Source: Owenia fusiformis
Taxonomy: Eukaryota; Annelida; Polychaeta; Sabellida; Oweniidae
DNA length: 64,000 nucleotides
NCBI GenBank assembly: GCA_903813345.2
Contig: CAIIXF020000007.1
Span: 13,126,714-13,190,713 of the forward strand
Reading direction: 5' to 3'
Each line of letters starts with the position of its first letter. The stretch's first letter is position 1. Below, in pieces: positions 1 to 14,400 of the stretch. Made by a program: the position numbers and the translations under genes. The notes below the pieces were generated by a model, which saw only the letters and a list, made by a program, of their open reading frames with translations, was not told where the DNA came from and ran no database searches.

Positions 1-2299
1 TAAATGGTATATAACCAGAGAAAAGTTTGTACCAATTGATTGAAGGAAGATATCAATTAATATCACAGTGACATCATACCATTCAAGATTCACAATTGAG
101 TTTCTTAGTGAAAGTCAGGCTAAATTGAATTCTTTTGTGAAAACAAAATTAAATATTAAATTTAATTAAATCAACATAAACTTCATATCTATCATATTGA
201 CTGCATCATATGATGAATACACTTCTAATATAATTTGAATATATCTAGGTCTGAGTTGCCTAGGGTCTGAGTTAACTACGGACCGAGTTGACAAGATACT
301 ATGGATATACCCAATATCTGTTCCATTCTGTGAATAAAACCCAATGTTGACGCAATAAAGGAGAGTTCCTTAATAAGGATGCTTCTTGGCAATTCACCCA
401 AAATACATGGAAATAAAACTTAAAAAATATTTTTGTTTCTCCAGACATTGGTGCAGTTAAAAAATCCTATTATATCTGTTTAAAATAGTTAATTCCTATA
501 TGTAATATTGACTTGTAGCTTTTATTGTGATACATAATTGATATGGGCTACTCTGCTGAATGAACTTAAAGTGAAATGTACTCACAAATGAAAGCAGCAC
601 CAAATACTGAAACATTTTATGTTCAAGTAGAATTGATTAAATATAAATAGAGCAAACAAATGCTTTTTTATATCTATTGCTTAAGATAAACATTGGCTCA
701 CAACATTTTCAGATCGATAACTCTTATTAAACACTTAGATTGGCAGTTCTAGGGAGCAGTTCCTAAATCTGTTTTTTATGTTGAAGGTACTTAGTTTAAG
801 CAATCAACCCCTTTAAAGTTTGATAAGTTAAAAAATACATATAGAAAGCAATTTGACATGTTGAAATTATGATTGCCTAAAATCACTTGTCAAACTATAT
901 ATGTTTCTTTTACACATTTTTCTTGTGTTATCCTAATATAGGAAACTCCATATAATTGAACTTTTTAATTCTCCCCTTACCAGATCCAAATAAATCAGGC
1001 AGAGTGGTTGACAATAGACATTCAGAGAGATTTGTAAGTGTTATGAATCGGTCACATTTGCGTGAAACCTCTGCTAATCTAACGACAAGTAGCAACCTTT
1101 AAATTTATTGGAAAAGTACATGGACATTTAGTTTTTCAGTATCAGTTATTGATTAAATCACTTAATACTAAAGGATGTAAAACATTGGAGAAATGGTCAA
1201 TGGATAAACAGGAAACACTTACTAAAAGTAAATGAAGATGTTGTGTTGTTTTAAGTCAAATGATATAATGGAAAGCTCTTAGTAGAGAGTATTCAGAGTA
1301 AACTGAGTATACTTCTTATAAGCATTTTACTTAATAGAGAACTTATTAAGCTGGGTCACTCTACCTTAATATAAGTACTTATTGAGCTGGGTCACTCTAC
1401 CTTAATATAAGTACTTATTAAGCTGGGTCACTCTACCTTAAAATAAGTACAAGTGTTGGTTTTTGTTCTCTCTTAATTACACTTATATAAAAAGTCTCAA
1501 ATGCATAATTGATCTAATGATACATGACTTGTGACATTTTGGAGCCATTTGTCAGTAAAGTAATTTACTGAACTTTAAACTGGATTATAATTTGGTAATC
1601 TTTGATAACCTATAAACTGTATGATTTTTGTTCATTCTGTTGAAATCGTGGGAGGTCATGCTTGACAGCATCAAAGCAGATCTTACTGATTTTTCGAGGA
1701 GAAAGCCATTTACGCTCTCGAATATGAAGCAATATATTCCATAATAACAGGATTTGTGTTGACATTCATCAAGTTTCTATATTTCATCATGATGTCTGCA
1801 AAATTGTTTCGATCTCACTGTTCACCTTGATTCAACTCATTAGGTTCTAGTTCCAATGGAATTGTAAATAGGAAAGTTCATTTTCATGAACATTGAAGTA
1901 ATTCTTGCATAGAGTACGAATTCTATGGCAATATATGCTCATTAATTATTCTTTAGTTAAGATAAGTCGGGGATTAGTGATTTAAACTATTCATGCATGC
2001 AATGCCTCATAGTACCTGTACAAGAAATTCACTTTGGTCTCGTAATGCATTCTTATGCAGTGCAATAGCTTCTTCATGCACAAAACGACTGCATATGAAA
2101 GTCTGACTGTGTCTGAAACCCTGAACCCCAATACTCTTGTAATCTGTTTCCCCGCACGCAACTTGTGTTGTGTTAGTCAGAAAGAGAATATCGGTCATTA
2201 ACACAGGGTCTTCTTGCCAGGCAAGAAAAATAACTCACAACTTGAACATATACCGTAAAAATGATCATTATTTAAATGTTTGTTATTTTGTCTTTACAG
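1..2299. other. Upstream non-coding region
   Basis: I see no convincing coding exon on either strand. The sequence is AT-rich and holds one short tandem repeat near 1338-1451. A 65-codon minus-strand open frame at 2007-2204 has no recognisable motif and is probably chance. The promoter of the EML-like gene should lie here or further upstream, but I cannot point to a core promoter element. Confidence 0.5.
1338..1451. repeat. 37-bp minisatellite, three copies
   Basis: Three near-identical head-to-tail copies of a unit containing AGCTGGGTCACTCTACCTTA followed by an ATATAAGTACTTATT-like stretch. No coding content is apparent. Confidence 0.85.
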
Positions 2300-2493
2300 A
2301 TAACAGAGATTGATGAGTGAAAAGTGCAGGATTAAAACAAATAATATGGAATACTTATGACTGGATTATAGTGAATTGATATACAATAATAGTACTCTGT
2401 AGGGTCTCACCCCTATATGGTATTTAAACAATATTACAAAACATGAAGTTGGTGTAGGATATGCCACAGCCATAGTTATAAGAAACTATCACA
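2300..2493 (+). other. Candidate 5' untranslated part of EML exon 1
   Basis: A good acceptor (TTTTGTCTTTACAG, ending at 2299) precedes this stretch, and the first ATG of the EML-like gene follows at 2494. The reading frame of that ATG is closed by TAA at 2479-2481, so this part would be untranslated. Whether the exon really starts at 2300 or at a transcription start site cannot be decided from sequence alone. Confidence 0.3.
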
Positions 2494-5400
2494 ATGCCTC
2501 CAAGTTCAAAATTCAAGAATCTTGCAAAGACAAATACACTTCTTGAGGTAAAGTAAATGTCAGAATTTTCTGTATTGTGTTTTGTTATGACTGTTTTTTA
2601 TGTATTGTGTGGGGAAGTATGTTGTTATGTGAGTTTTACAGGGTTTGAGTTGACTTAGGGTTGAGTTTGACTAGGGTTGATTTTAACAGGGGTTGAGTTG
2701 ACTTAGGGTTGAGTTTTACTAGGGTTGGGTTTTACAGGGGTTGAGTTGACTTAGGGTTGAGTTTTACTACGGTTGGGTTTTACAGGGGTTGAGTTGACTT
2801 GGGGTTGAGTTTTACTACGGTTGGGTTTTACAGGGGTTGAGTTGACTTGGGGTTGAGTTTTACTAGAGTTGGGATTTACAGGGGTTGAGTTGACTTGGGG
2901 TTGAGTTTTACTAGGGTTGACTTCAAAGTGGCCACCATTTTTTATAAAAAAAACTTATATACCACAGGTTTGGTTCAGATTTTTTATGCTGATGCCTAGG
3001 GACACAGAAGCTCTGGTTGAAAGGAATTTTCAAAGTGGGCACCTGTTTTTCAAAATGGTGGCCATTTTTCCGTAAAAAATATAATACTTTAAACCAGTGG
3101 ATGGATTTGGTTCAAATTTTATATGCTGACACCTAGAGACAAAGGAGTTCTGCTCAATAATACATTTTCAAGATGGTTATCAAATTTCAAAGTGGCCACC
3201 ATTTTTTATAAAAAACTTAATCTTTGATTAACTTATAACACAGATTTGGTTCAGATTTTTTATGCTGATGCCTAGGAACACAGAAGCTCTGGTTGAAACG
3301 GATTTTCAAGATGGTTCTTAATTTTTCATAAATAACATCTTTGATAACTAAAACACCAATAGACAGATTTTGTTAAAAAATATTTTACTTATGCCTAGGG
3401 ACACAGGAGCTCTTGTCAAGAAGGAATTTTCAAGATGGCAGCTGCATGGCCAACATTCTTCTAGATAGAATGTTATCTTTGATAACTCAAACCATTGGAC
3501 AGATTTGGCTTACATTTTATATACCAATGCCTAGAGACAAATGAGCCCTACTTATGCAAGAAGACATTTCCAAGATGACTTCCAAATTTCAAAAAATAAA
3601 ATTTCAAGATGAAAGCTGAAAAATAGCTTCATACAAAAAAAATTATCTTTGATAACTCAAATACCAGTGAATGGATTTGGTTCAAATTCTATCCTGATAC
3701 CTTGGTACAATAGAGCTCTGTTCAAGAAATTCTTTTCAAGATGGCCATTTTTTATCCAAACATGTTTCATTCAGTGAAATATGCTTCTCCATGGAGTTGC
3801 TGTTTTCTAGTTCAAAAATGAGAGCGGTGTGAAATATCAGTTTTCATCCATATTACTATTTTTTCTGTAACCATCATTGTTTATTGTTTTGAACATATTA
3901 TCGCATTATATTTTAATGATATGCGCATAAATACAATTTTTCAGAAAACCAAGAAGGCTGGCAAAAAAGCAAAGACTGTAAGCTTAGGATCCTCCATACA
4001 ATCAGGTAAATTGTTGAGTTGATATTTGATAATTCAGTAAATCTTTTTCAACACTGTTAAAGATATCAGAATGACATCTATAAATGATTTCAATTTTTAT
4101 GCAATATTGGAAGGAACAAATTACACTTTTTACACGATAATGAAGGTTAGCTCTGTCTAGGAAATGTTAATTTCTATTTTGTCTGTGATACAAATGAATG
4201 AATATCTTTTATCTGAAACACTAAATTTAAGGGTGTCTTTGACAAAGGCCATCCTATCATGTTATCACTTTGATGACACTTATTGAAACGAATTGTTCAA
4301 AAAAGGTTAAGGTTAAACTGTTTCAAATTCTTATTTTACAAATTCTGAACAAATTTTAAACTCAACTGAATGCAGAACCCATTTGCTGCAGTCCTGAGTG
4401 AACTACCATAACATGTGTGATTTGTTTTTTGAACCAATCCACTCTTAACTTCTGACATCTGTTCTCTCTCCCAGTCCTAAGATGTGCAACAAGATTCTAT
4501 GATCTCCTAAAATGGCCATAGCAATTGAAGATAAAAATAGATATAGGACAACAAAAATTTAAAAATCTTTTTTCATTTCATTCAGGAGGGTTTGAAGGGT
4601 TGAATGATGAAGATGTCAATGACAGTTTTGCACCTAACCCAGAGACAGAGCTACAGAACCAATTAAAGTCATGTCTCACAGAGTGCAGTCGGCAGCGTCT
4701 CCGTGCCTTCCAGATGAGCTTACGACGATTCGAGAATAGTGAGAGCAGAATCTCCACCAAGGATCTGAATCAAGTATTTCAGGTGTGTCTCTTTCTATAC
4801 ATAAAATCTTTAAATATTTTTAGGTTTAGTCTATATGAATATTAAAGGGCCACTGTCTGTTAGTCGACTGTTTATGTCACCACCACAAATAGTGACATAT
4901 TTATAGTCTCCGTTTTCGTGGACTTCATCAGCATATCATTAACTTTGAATGGCCTTGTAATGTAGTTTATGTTCAGGTTGGCAGCCATATTGAAAACATA
5001 AACCCATCACAAAAGTTATGTTTTAGTGAGCAGCCCACTATTACTCAACACCAACAACATTAACAGAGAAGCTACTTCACATTCTCTTCATTATACAGTT
5101 TCAATATCTTTGTTGTAGAGTAGTGTGCTGACTGTTAACTATTCAATAAAATGGGATGAGAACCATGCTAAAACTCGATAACAATATGAAAAAAAATATG
5201 ACAATGTTTACCAGATTTGCAAAAGTAAAGTACACACACATTGTTGCATTTACCCCTCACAAGAGGGAATAAGTTTTGCCATATGTTCCAGATAATGATT
5301 TTTCCAAGAAACTGAAAACCAAAATAAATTTTTAGAATTGCAGATCTCAAGACTTAAGCTTTATCTGCAATGTACCTGAGTTTAAAAGTCAATGGAAGAA

Positions 5401-8400
5401 TGAGTTTTTCAAAAACCTTAAGTGGACTGATATTCTGTTTAATGGAGTGCTCTTTTAAACTTTTTAACTTGATCCTTTTAACATAGAGAAGTATGTTTAA
5501 TAGGAGTCTCAGCTATATGACCTGTATAAAATTCCATTAACAGTATTAAAACTCAGCAATCCATGTGAAAGGGTTCACCAGACTTCTATATAAATTACTG
5601 AACTATGAAGAAGTAAAAATGTTAAATATACCAGTATTTACATCCTGGTTGTATCTTTTCCATTTTGATTGGTTCAAATGTTGTTGAATGACCTTGCTAA
5701 TGTTAACTCTCATCTATGCACTGCATATTACACTTTATCCACAAAAACTCTGACTATCATTGATTGTATAATAATAAGAAAGAGTGACAAAAAACATCTA
5801 CAAGAATCAAGCTCATTATATTCAACTGTTAAAACACACATTCATACAATCTAACAACTGGATTTAAATAAGAACACATCATTAAGTTGGATATCAAACA
5901 ATATCATTGGAAACGATCGTATACTTCACTACATGGTGAACTGCATGAGCAGTGGGGACATTCTGCCAATATTAAATCAGTAGTGAAGCAGGCATCGAAC
6001 CATTATTATATGAATCTGAAGCATGAACATATAAGACTAAAAGAACTAAGACCGTACATTGTGCATCATAACACTAATTTAAAAACAATAATTGAGTTTA
6101 TACAGAAAGTTCAGTTTTAAAATGGGTTATAATTTGTTTCCAAAGGGTTGGGCCATTAAAATTTTAATGTTATTGGCCTATATATGTTTTTTTGTAGACA
6201 CAGCTGCTTACTTTTATGTTACTGTATGGATTATTATCAAGAATAGTTTACCCTCAAATTTTCCAAGTACTTGCAGTGGTTCTTGGACTGCGTGTTTTAT
6301 CCCAATTATCCAATTGAGGCTGCTTATTTTTTTTGTCCCACTGTGCTTACCTGTGATATGTCAGAAATCAACGAAACATTGTGCATTGCTTTTGTTTAGC
6401 CTGTTAACCATTCTTTGGGCTTTATATATTGTGACTGTGTCCTACTTTTTCATGACATGTACTAATGTCATATTCAAAGTCAATAGTCCTTTGTACAAAT
6501 TCTTGTTCATTGTATTAATTACAAACATAATTCATGTATTAATATCTGCATATATATTGTATAGATTGAATCATTCAAGTAGTTCAGAGACAAATCCCAA
6601 CAGAGATCAATTTCAATTACCCTACAAAAGTTCTCGATGTTATGGTTGCATGTATGTCACATACATTGTTGCCTACATTGGGACGGTCATGGTGACAGTG
6701 TTGTGCCTTATTATTGTACTTGGAGATTATCCTTCAGCAGTTATGGAGAACTTGGACAAACTTGAACTGTACTTTGTAAAGAAAGGAGCCTTAAATAACC
6801 CTTACACCGATGGGACTGTTATGGGAGCAGATTGGTCTAATAGGACTTATATTATCCACAGGAATGACATGTTGCATATATCTGGTTTGGATGTTGTAAA
6901 ATCATCAGATGGTTTCATTAAGTGGACTTGTCGTAACGTGACAATGTATAATATTCCGAAAGAATTCAACAAACTTTGTGATGACTGCAATGATGAAGTA
7001 AACTTTTTATATGAATTGATAGTTGCAGATAAAGCGGACTTTTACAAGAAACCTACAGTACATTACAATATCAAAATTAGGAATACAAATATTGAAAGTG
7101 AAACTGGACCAAACCTTGAATGGAGATACCTGAATATGTCGGATACAAACTATGATATAAATGTCCTTTTGCAAAACAAAGACCCTGCCCTGGATATAAA
7201 CACTGCAGTATATGTCGTTTTTTACAGGCCACCAACGGACCAGATCAAATTAATAGAACGTTACCCTACATGTTCTGGGAGTTAAGAAGGATTCATATAA
7301 AGGCTGTCCTTTTTTGTTGTTTTATTTTTGTGACTCATTTTTTGATTGAAAAATACTGATGTTTTGTGAAAGTTCCAGTAATCAAGGTGACGGTTCTTAT
7401 TAATACATTTACAGATTGGCCCACAAAATGTAAGCCTATATGTCATATTTAAAGTGACACTGTCTGTAGTTCTAGTTAATATATTGGTTGTCCCAAAAAA
7501 ATGAGCCACCTTTGACAAGTATTATCTCGGCAACTGATAAACTAAATTCACTGAAAATTTGTACAAAGTATCCTAAGAGTATTATGAGCAAGTTGTAAAA
7601 ATATAAAAAAGATCAAGTAAATATTCTGTGAGTACTAAGAAATTCAATATAATTCTGATATGAGACCTCTATACTGTTTGTACCAGCTATCATTTTCGCA
7701 CGCTCGGTCTTCGCTGCGTTCGTTGGGAGCCGAGTGATAAATCTGATAAATTCATCCCTAATATCCAAAATCCAATTCATTCTCAAATTCATTGGAGGTG
7801 ATATTGTTAGAATAAAAACGGAGAGGTATTTTTGCTTGCAAATGTATTAATAAGTGACTTTTACATTGATATTGGTTATTTTCTCTTTAATTCAAAAATA
7901 CACACATAATTTATGACCAATCTCTTACATATTCACGGCACTAGCAGAAAATGCCCTAAAGTGCCTCAGGTAAACTTTTCAAAGAATTTGGCTCATCTAT
8001 TGCTGAGAAATTACTTGTCAAATTGCTTCTCATTTCTTGGTAGAAACGCTATAAAGTTCTCATTGCGTTGCTCCGGTATTGGCTATTTTGACATGCTCTC
8101 TTGAATTTCTAAGTTCTCACATACCATTTCCTTGATCTTTTTCATATTTTTATACCTTACTACCGATATTCTTGGGCTCTTTGTACAAATTTTCAGTGAA
8201 GTTGGTTCATCAGTTGCGGAGATAATACTTGTCAAAAAGTGGCTCATTTTTTTAGGATATTTGATATTCTAGTTATTTTTAGCAAAACATTAATCAGATA
8301 TACACAAAATAATAAAATGTTCAATTGTGTAGGAACAATTTATTATTTAGTGAATAAGATAACCTACCCAATGAACCTCTTTAGTGAAATAATAAGATAT

Positions 8401-11400
8401 GTAAATAAATAAATATTTTGAGTTAACATGTTGCATTGAAGCTTACATTGTGAGAAAAAGACAAATTGATTGAGTTTTGCAATATTTGGATTTACTCTTT
8501 AAATCTATTTCGAGCAACTGAAAATTGTTCCTATAATTATGACATCATAGACTAAAACCCAATGGTTTTAATGGTTTTAGTCTATGATGTCATGATTATA
8601 GGAACAATTTTTAGTTGCTTGAAAAAGATTTAAAGAATAAATCAGAATATTGCAAAACAAAATCAATTTGTTATTTTAACATAAAAACAACTTCTGTGAG
8701 AAAAAGAGATGATTCAAATGTTTTGATTTTTAGAATGAAGAATGTTTTTATCATATGGTATGCCAAAAAGTCAGTATTTTTTTATTTCAATATAATTTTT
8801 AAGAAAATCAACAGATTTCAATAAAGTTTTTGCAGGAGATGCAGGAATCACTTTTTCAGGTAAAGGTAAACAGACAGTTTTCAGGAAGATATTCGAAGCA
8901 ACAATTTTACATGGATAATTGGATATTAGTCATGTCTCAAATTATAGTACCAGATTGACAGACTATTCAATCTGTCAAAATTAAATATGAAATATGTTAT
9001 TCAGTATGTTCCTAAATTATTTTCAGACATAAAATAAATATTGTTAGTATCATTAGACAAATAAATAAGAAAAACTGTAAAAGGTGATTTTGGAAAATAT
9101 GCCTGTACAGTGAAAGCTATTCCGAGATCTTATTTGTGAAGACAGTTAGCAGAATTTTTCCTTTCGTGGTTCGCTCTTTAATCACGAAGGTATGAAAATA
9201 TGTACTTAAAAAGCCCTCAAAAAGGACAAAAGGAGGACGGAAAGTATCGCAACAGATTTCGGACAATCATATGTTGGATTTTGGCTATTTTCTGAAGATT
9301 TAAACAGGTGCATATGTTAGGCCAATGCATTACCTTCAGGAAAAGCACTCATAGAGATGATAAAATAATTTCGACATTTGGTAACTTGTAAAAGGTGTAG
9401 TTTTACCAAGTTTTAACTTGTTTTACCAAGTTTTAACTTGTCATTCTGAAGATGCAAACTACCCGGCCACATGTTTTTTCTGAAATGCTGTCCTGATTTT
9501 CAACCCCTTCCACCAAAGTCGCATGAAATTGTTTTTTCCAATACACAGCCAATATAATTCGGCACCGTTTCGGCATCAAAAAAATTTGGCACCGTTCCGG
9601 CACCGAAACCTTTCGACACTAAAATTTGTTACCAGACTAGTCAGTCCATCTGGTGCCGAAACAGCATTGAAATTTGGCACCAAAACGGCGTCGAAAATCA
9701 GATTGCATTTTGGGGGTGTATGGCAACTTGTCAACTGATCCTGTGACCTTATATTCAGGAATATTTTCTCCCTTTTCAATCATCGTTTTCACCAGGCTGA
9801 GAATCAATACAATGAAAAATATATCTGTTATATTAAGATTAATAAGAGATCAATCGTTTCTCCCATACAGTAATATAAATGATTATATTGATTGAAAAAT
9901 ATGTGTGAAAATCCTCATGTTAAACCAATGGGGGAACACAAGGAAGTATGAATTTCAGCCTACCAGTACCATTTCTTGATGTTAAACCAGTATGTCTTCT
10001 CAATTTACTCACAATGCTTCGATTTTTATCAAAAATGTAAACTACAATAGCTAATACACCATGCATAACATGTGTCTGAGTGACTATATAAGATGTCAAT
10101 CTGGAACTATTATTTGAGGCATGATCAATGTATGTAATTGTTGCTTTTATCCTAGTAACTATATTTTCAATAAGACCACCAGTGTCTGTTTATATTTCTT
10201 AATCAGAAACTGGTGAACATTTATTTATCACACCAGAATAGCCTGACAACGGTAAAGTCAGATACCGTTGTCACAAATGGCGGACATATCCGTCTCTTCA
10301 ACTCTTCAAACACTTAGTCCTCGTTTCATGGGACTTTATCGTCGCTAATTCTGTGCATGTATCAAGCTCTTGTGATGATGTCTTATATATGCCGTTGTCT
10401 GAAATTATCCCAAATTCAGATTCCGTTGTCATTGACAACATCGAAGACGCTATATTTTGTCGACCCAATTTGGTGGAAATTAGGATTTCATATGATACAT
10501 CATCACAAGAGCTTAATACATGCACAAAATTGGCGATGATAAAGTCCCGTGAAACGAGGACCAAGTGATTGAAGAGTTGAAGCGAAGGTTATGTCCGCCA
10601 TTTGTGACAATGGTATCTGACTTTACCGTTGTCAGGCTATTCCGGTGTGTTTATCCAATTTCAGAGACAATTGCAGAATTGATTCCTTCTCAAGCAAAAA
10701 TATTCTAAAAAAATATGAACAATTGAAAAAGTCGCAAGTTAATAAAATATATGGATGTTTTTGGCCCACCCTGTATAATGTGTATAATTTATATGAATAA
10801 GATAAAATTGAACAGATAGATGTAAATACTTAATAAAATGTTATACTTAACTATATATACTATATATATATATATATACTATAAGAATAACCAAGACACA
10901 GAGTGAAAAAATATTGCACTTTTGAAGAATGCATAAGTTGTAATATTCTGCAATTTTGTAAAAATAATTTGATTCAGATTTTAAAATCAAATTATCAGGA
11001 TATTTTAGAACTTCTGAGATTGATATCACAATAAGATGCAATATTTAAATGTTCACCAACCTTTTTATCAGTGATATTGTGCACCCTGTATCTTATTCAA
11101 AGGCTTCTAACTGATGAGTTTGTGTGATTTTATAAAGTAGGTTATACCATTACATTACATTGTATACTGTACACCTGTATATACATATATAGTTTAGAAA
11201 TCAACATACAGAGTGACAAACTGGGCCCTAAATAATACAAAGTAATTTCACAAATACAAAATGATATTTAAACTATTATGATAAGTGTATTTTGATGAGT
11301 TTTAAAATGAGAATGCCCATTGAATATCTGGGTGGGTGTAAGACACTTAAGAAATAGTTTTAGTGTTATTTTGTTATACATGGTATGAAGATCATTCAAA

Positions 11401-14400
11401 TGGAAAAGTATTATTGATATCATTTTTATTTTAGAAGTCATTTGATATTATTTGGCGTCCAATTTTTGGGTCACCCTGTACATGTAACTCATGTGCATGG
11501 AATATTAACAAGTTATTCAGGAAAATAGATTTAACACTATTATTTAAAATGGCTACTTGTGTTACTTGAAAAAAATGAAGAGCAAAGGTGATCTCCCCAA
11601 ACATTTTTCAATAAGATGGCACGCACATTTGAGGATTACTCAATTTTTACAATGCCCAGTTTTTCTAATATTGAGGATATCACTATAACATTTTTCAAAC
11701 TTACTCAACAATGACCAAGTCAAGCAAAATTGCAATGGCAAAATGTCACAACTACACAAAAACCAGATGTTAGTAGTAATTAACCTAAGGAAATATGTTG
11801 AAAAAGTTTTGAGACAAAATGTTTGTTTGAAATGGCTTTTTTGTAATCTACCTAGTATACCTAGAAACTTATTGATGTTAATTTTCATACCAAGACACAT
11901 TTCCTGTGTTCAGATCAGTCTGCCAAGTGGTTCTTCTGAAAATGGCATACCTGTTAAAAATCAGGGTTATTTAAAAACATCAGGGTGAAAATCATTTTTT
12001 TATAAAATAAATGAAAAATTAGGGTTTCTAAAAAATCATGGTGGAGATCAGGATTTTTTGGAAAGTTCTATAACAAATAAGGGTTTCTAAAAAAAATCAG
12101 AAGAAACCCTGGATTACAAAGACTTAACTGACAATTCCCAAAATTGGGAGAAAATTAGGTATGATTGAAAAAAAGGGCGAAAATCAGGGTTCGTTTTTGA
12201 AAAATCAGGATTTCAAAAAGGTAAGGAGAAAAATCAGGGTTACAAAGCTAGATCAACAATTCCAAATTTTGGGATATAATCTTGAGAGCAAAATTAACCC
12301 GGAGAAAAATTAGGGTTCACAAAAGAATCAGAAAAGAGGGGTTTGACAAAAAATCAGGGAAAGTACAAAAAAGGTTCAAGAAATGTGCTGTCTGACTTTT
12401 AATATGGCTTGTTCCAATTTTTTTCCAAGAATCTGAAAAACAATCCCTCAATCAGTTTGCATGGAAATGTGTAGACCTGATGATATTGAAATGTTCACCT
12501 GCCAGCACCAAATAAACTATTAAGCTATCATTTATTATTTAATAATCAATGTCTGTGACATTAAAGTTTGTGAAAAGTTTAATGTTAACTAAACACCAGT
12601 AACGGATAGGTGTAGCAAATCTCATGAGACATTCTAATGAGGGTCAGACAACTCTGCTGGTAATCATTTCTAAAAATGGCCACCATAGATGTACATGTAT
12701 CCCAAAATACAGGTTTGCCATTCTTACTTATATTTACATGTAAAGTATCAACAACACCATTCTATTACCCTTTGAGTTAAAACACAAATTGTAAATTGAT
12801 ACATTAAAATGGCCATTATTTTTCAAAATGGCTGACTTTTTGAGCAAACTAAAACAAAGTAAAAAATGAAATGATGCATTAATAAATGGCAACCATTTTT
12901 CAAATAGCGTTTTTTCAGCAAGTTGTCAAAAGAAAATGTGCCACAATTTAAAGTATTTACTTGTACATATAAAATATGAACAAAACTGCTAGCCAAAATG
13001 TCATAAGACAGTGTGTCTCTCCTTGTTCACATAATCCACTACTTTAAGAGTTACAACAAAGATTGTAAAAGGCATGTAAGGACCATCCAATTTTAAAGAT
13101 GACCAGCATATTTGTTTAAAACAGATTTCGATAATTTGAAAACATTAATATTACAGTTTAGATGTTGTAACCAAAAGATACAGTAACATTGACGATACAT
13201 TGACGATAACAGAGTTTTCAAGCACAACTTGTACTCACATAGCACATAGGGCACTGGCGGATCCAGAAGCTAACAAAGGGGGGGGGGGGCAAATTTTGAG
13301 TCTGGAATAGATTTTCTGTGCTTGCACGGAAAAAATTTTGAAAATGTGTGGCCCATTCAAAAAGCCAATTTATTGAGGCCCTACAAAGACCCCAAAAAAT
13401 TTCTTGGGCCACAAAAGGGAGGATCCACCAGTGTAGGGCATATCATATTAAATATAAACAATATTGGACCAACAGTATTTGAGTGATTGCCTCGACAGAG
13501 GGATGGGAGGACAGACATATAGACAGACAGAGGAACAGACAACTTGCCTCACCCATGTGAGCAACAAATAGGCATTGTGCTCAATAGTACAAAATATTTC
13601 TATATTTGTTCTATACCCTTGGTGAGTCCGTTGTTAGTATTAGTCAGTTTCACTTCAGCTTTTGCATTCTGAATGAATAACTCCATTGTTTAATGTCATT
13701 CCAGGAGCATCAGATAAAGCTTTCACCAAGGGCCTTTCAGATGTTACAAGATCTCTATGAGGACCATCTGGGCATTGACTATGAACGCATGTTTAAATGC
13801 ATGGTGGTCGCACAGACAAAAACAGGTAGCAACTCCTATGTAATGATCAACCAATGAAATGTTGCTTGCAACAATGTAAGTATGATACATAAACAAAACC
13901 ATGGAAACAATCGTCCATTAGACAAGTAAAAATATGGTTATATCTACTCACTTTGAGGAAATATAAAAAAAATCTTTTCCTATTAATGCAACCAAAATAA
14001 CCATGGACTTCTGGTGATAAAAAGAATGTTCCTAAGAAGACAGCAGTGCCGCTACCTATTGACATTACTTCTCTTCACAGTAATATGAAGTACACTACTG
14101 CCATCTTTAAATCAACCCAAGACCTTTGAAAATAGTCAAACTGATTTCCAGCTCTATGAGTGTGCTATCCTCACCTGGTTTGTTTATTTCGTGAAAGTAA
14201 ATTTTTTTCGACCAGACTTTTAAATTATAACTTATTTACAGGTCGTGATAGTGTACTAGCCAACAATAATGAAAATGACATCTCCGCCTCCAAGAATCAT
14301 CACACATTAAGCACAGACCAAAGGGACGCTGATCTTGTCTCTAGATTGAAGGCTCAGTTAGGCAGCAATGAAGCTTTTGACATGCAGGAGTTGAGAAATG

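Noticed and set aside
2640-2932. Telomere-like TTAGGG repeats
   Set aside because: TTAGGG occurs once per ~47-bp unit within TTGACTTAGGGTTGAG; there is no (TTAGGG)n run.
6092-6121. A ten-codon N-terminal extension of the membrane protein
   Set aside because: It would need a TTG start; the first ATG is at 6122 and directly precedes the first hydrophobic segment.
9523-9895. Overlapping 67-73-codon frames on both strands
   Set aside because: They lie over a small GGCACCG-type inverted repeat patch and lack any motif or splice context.
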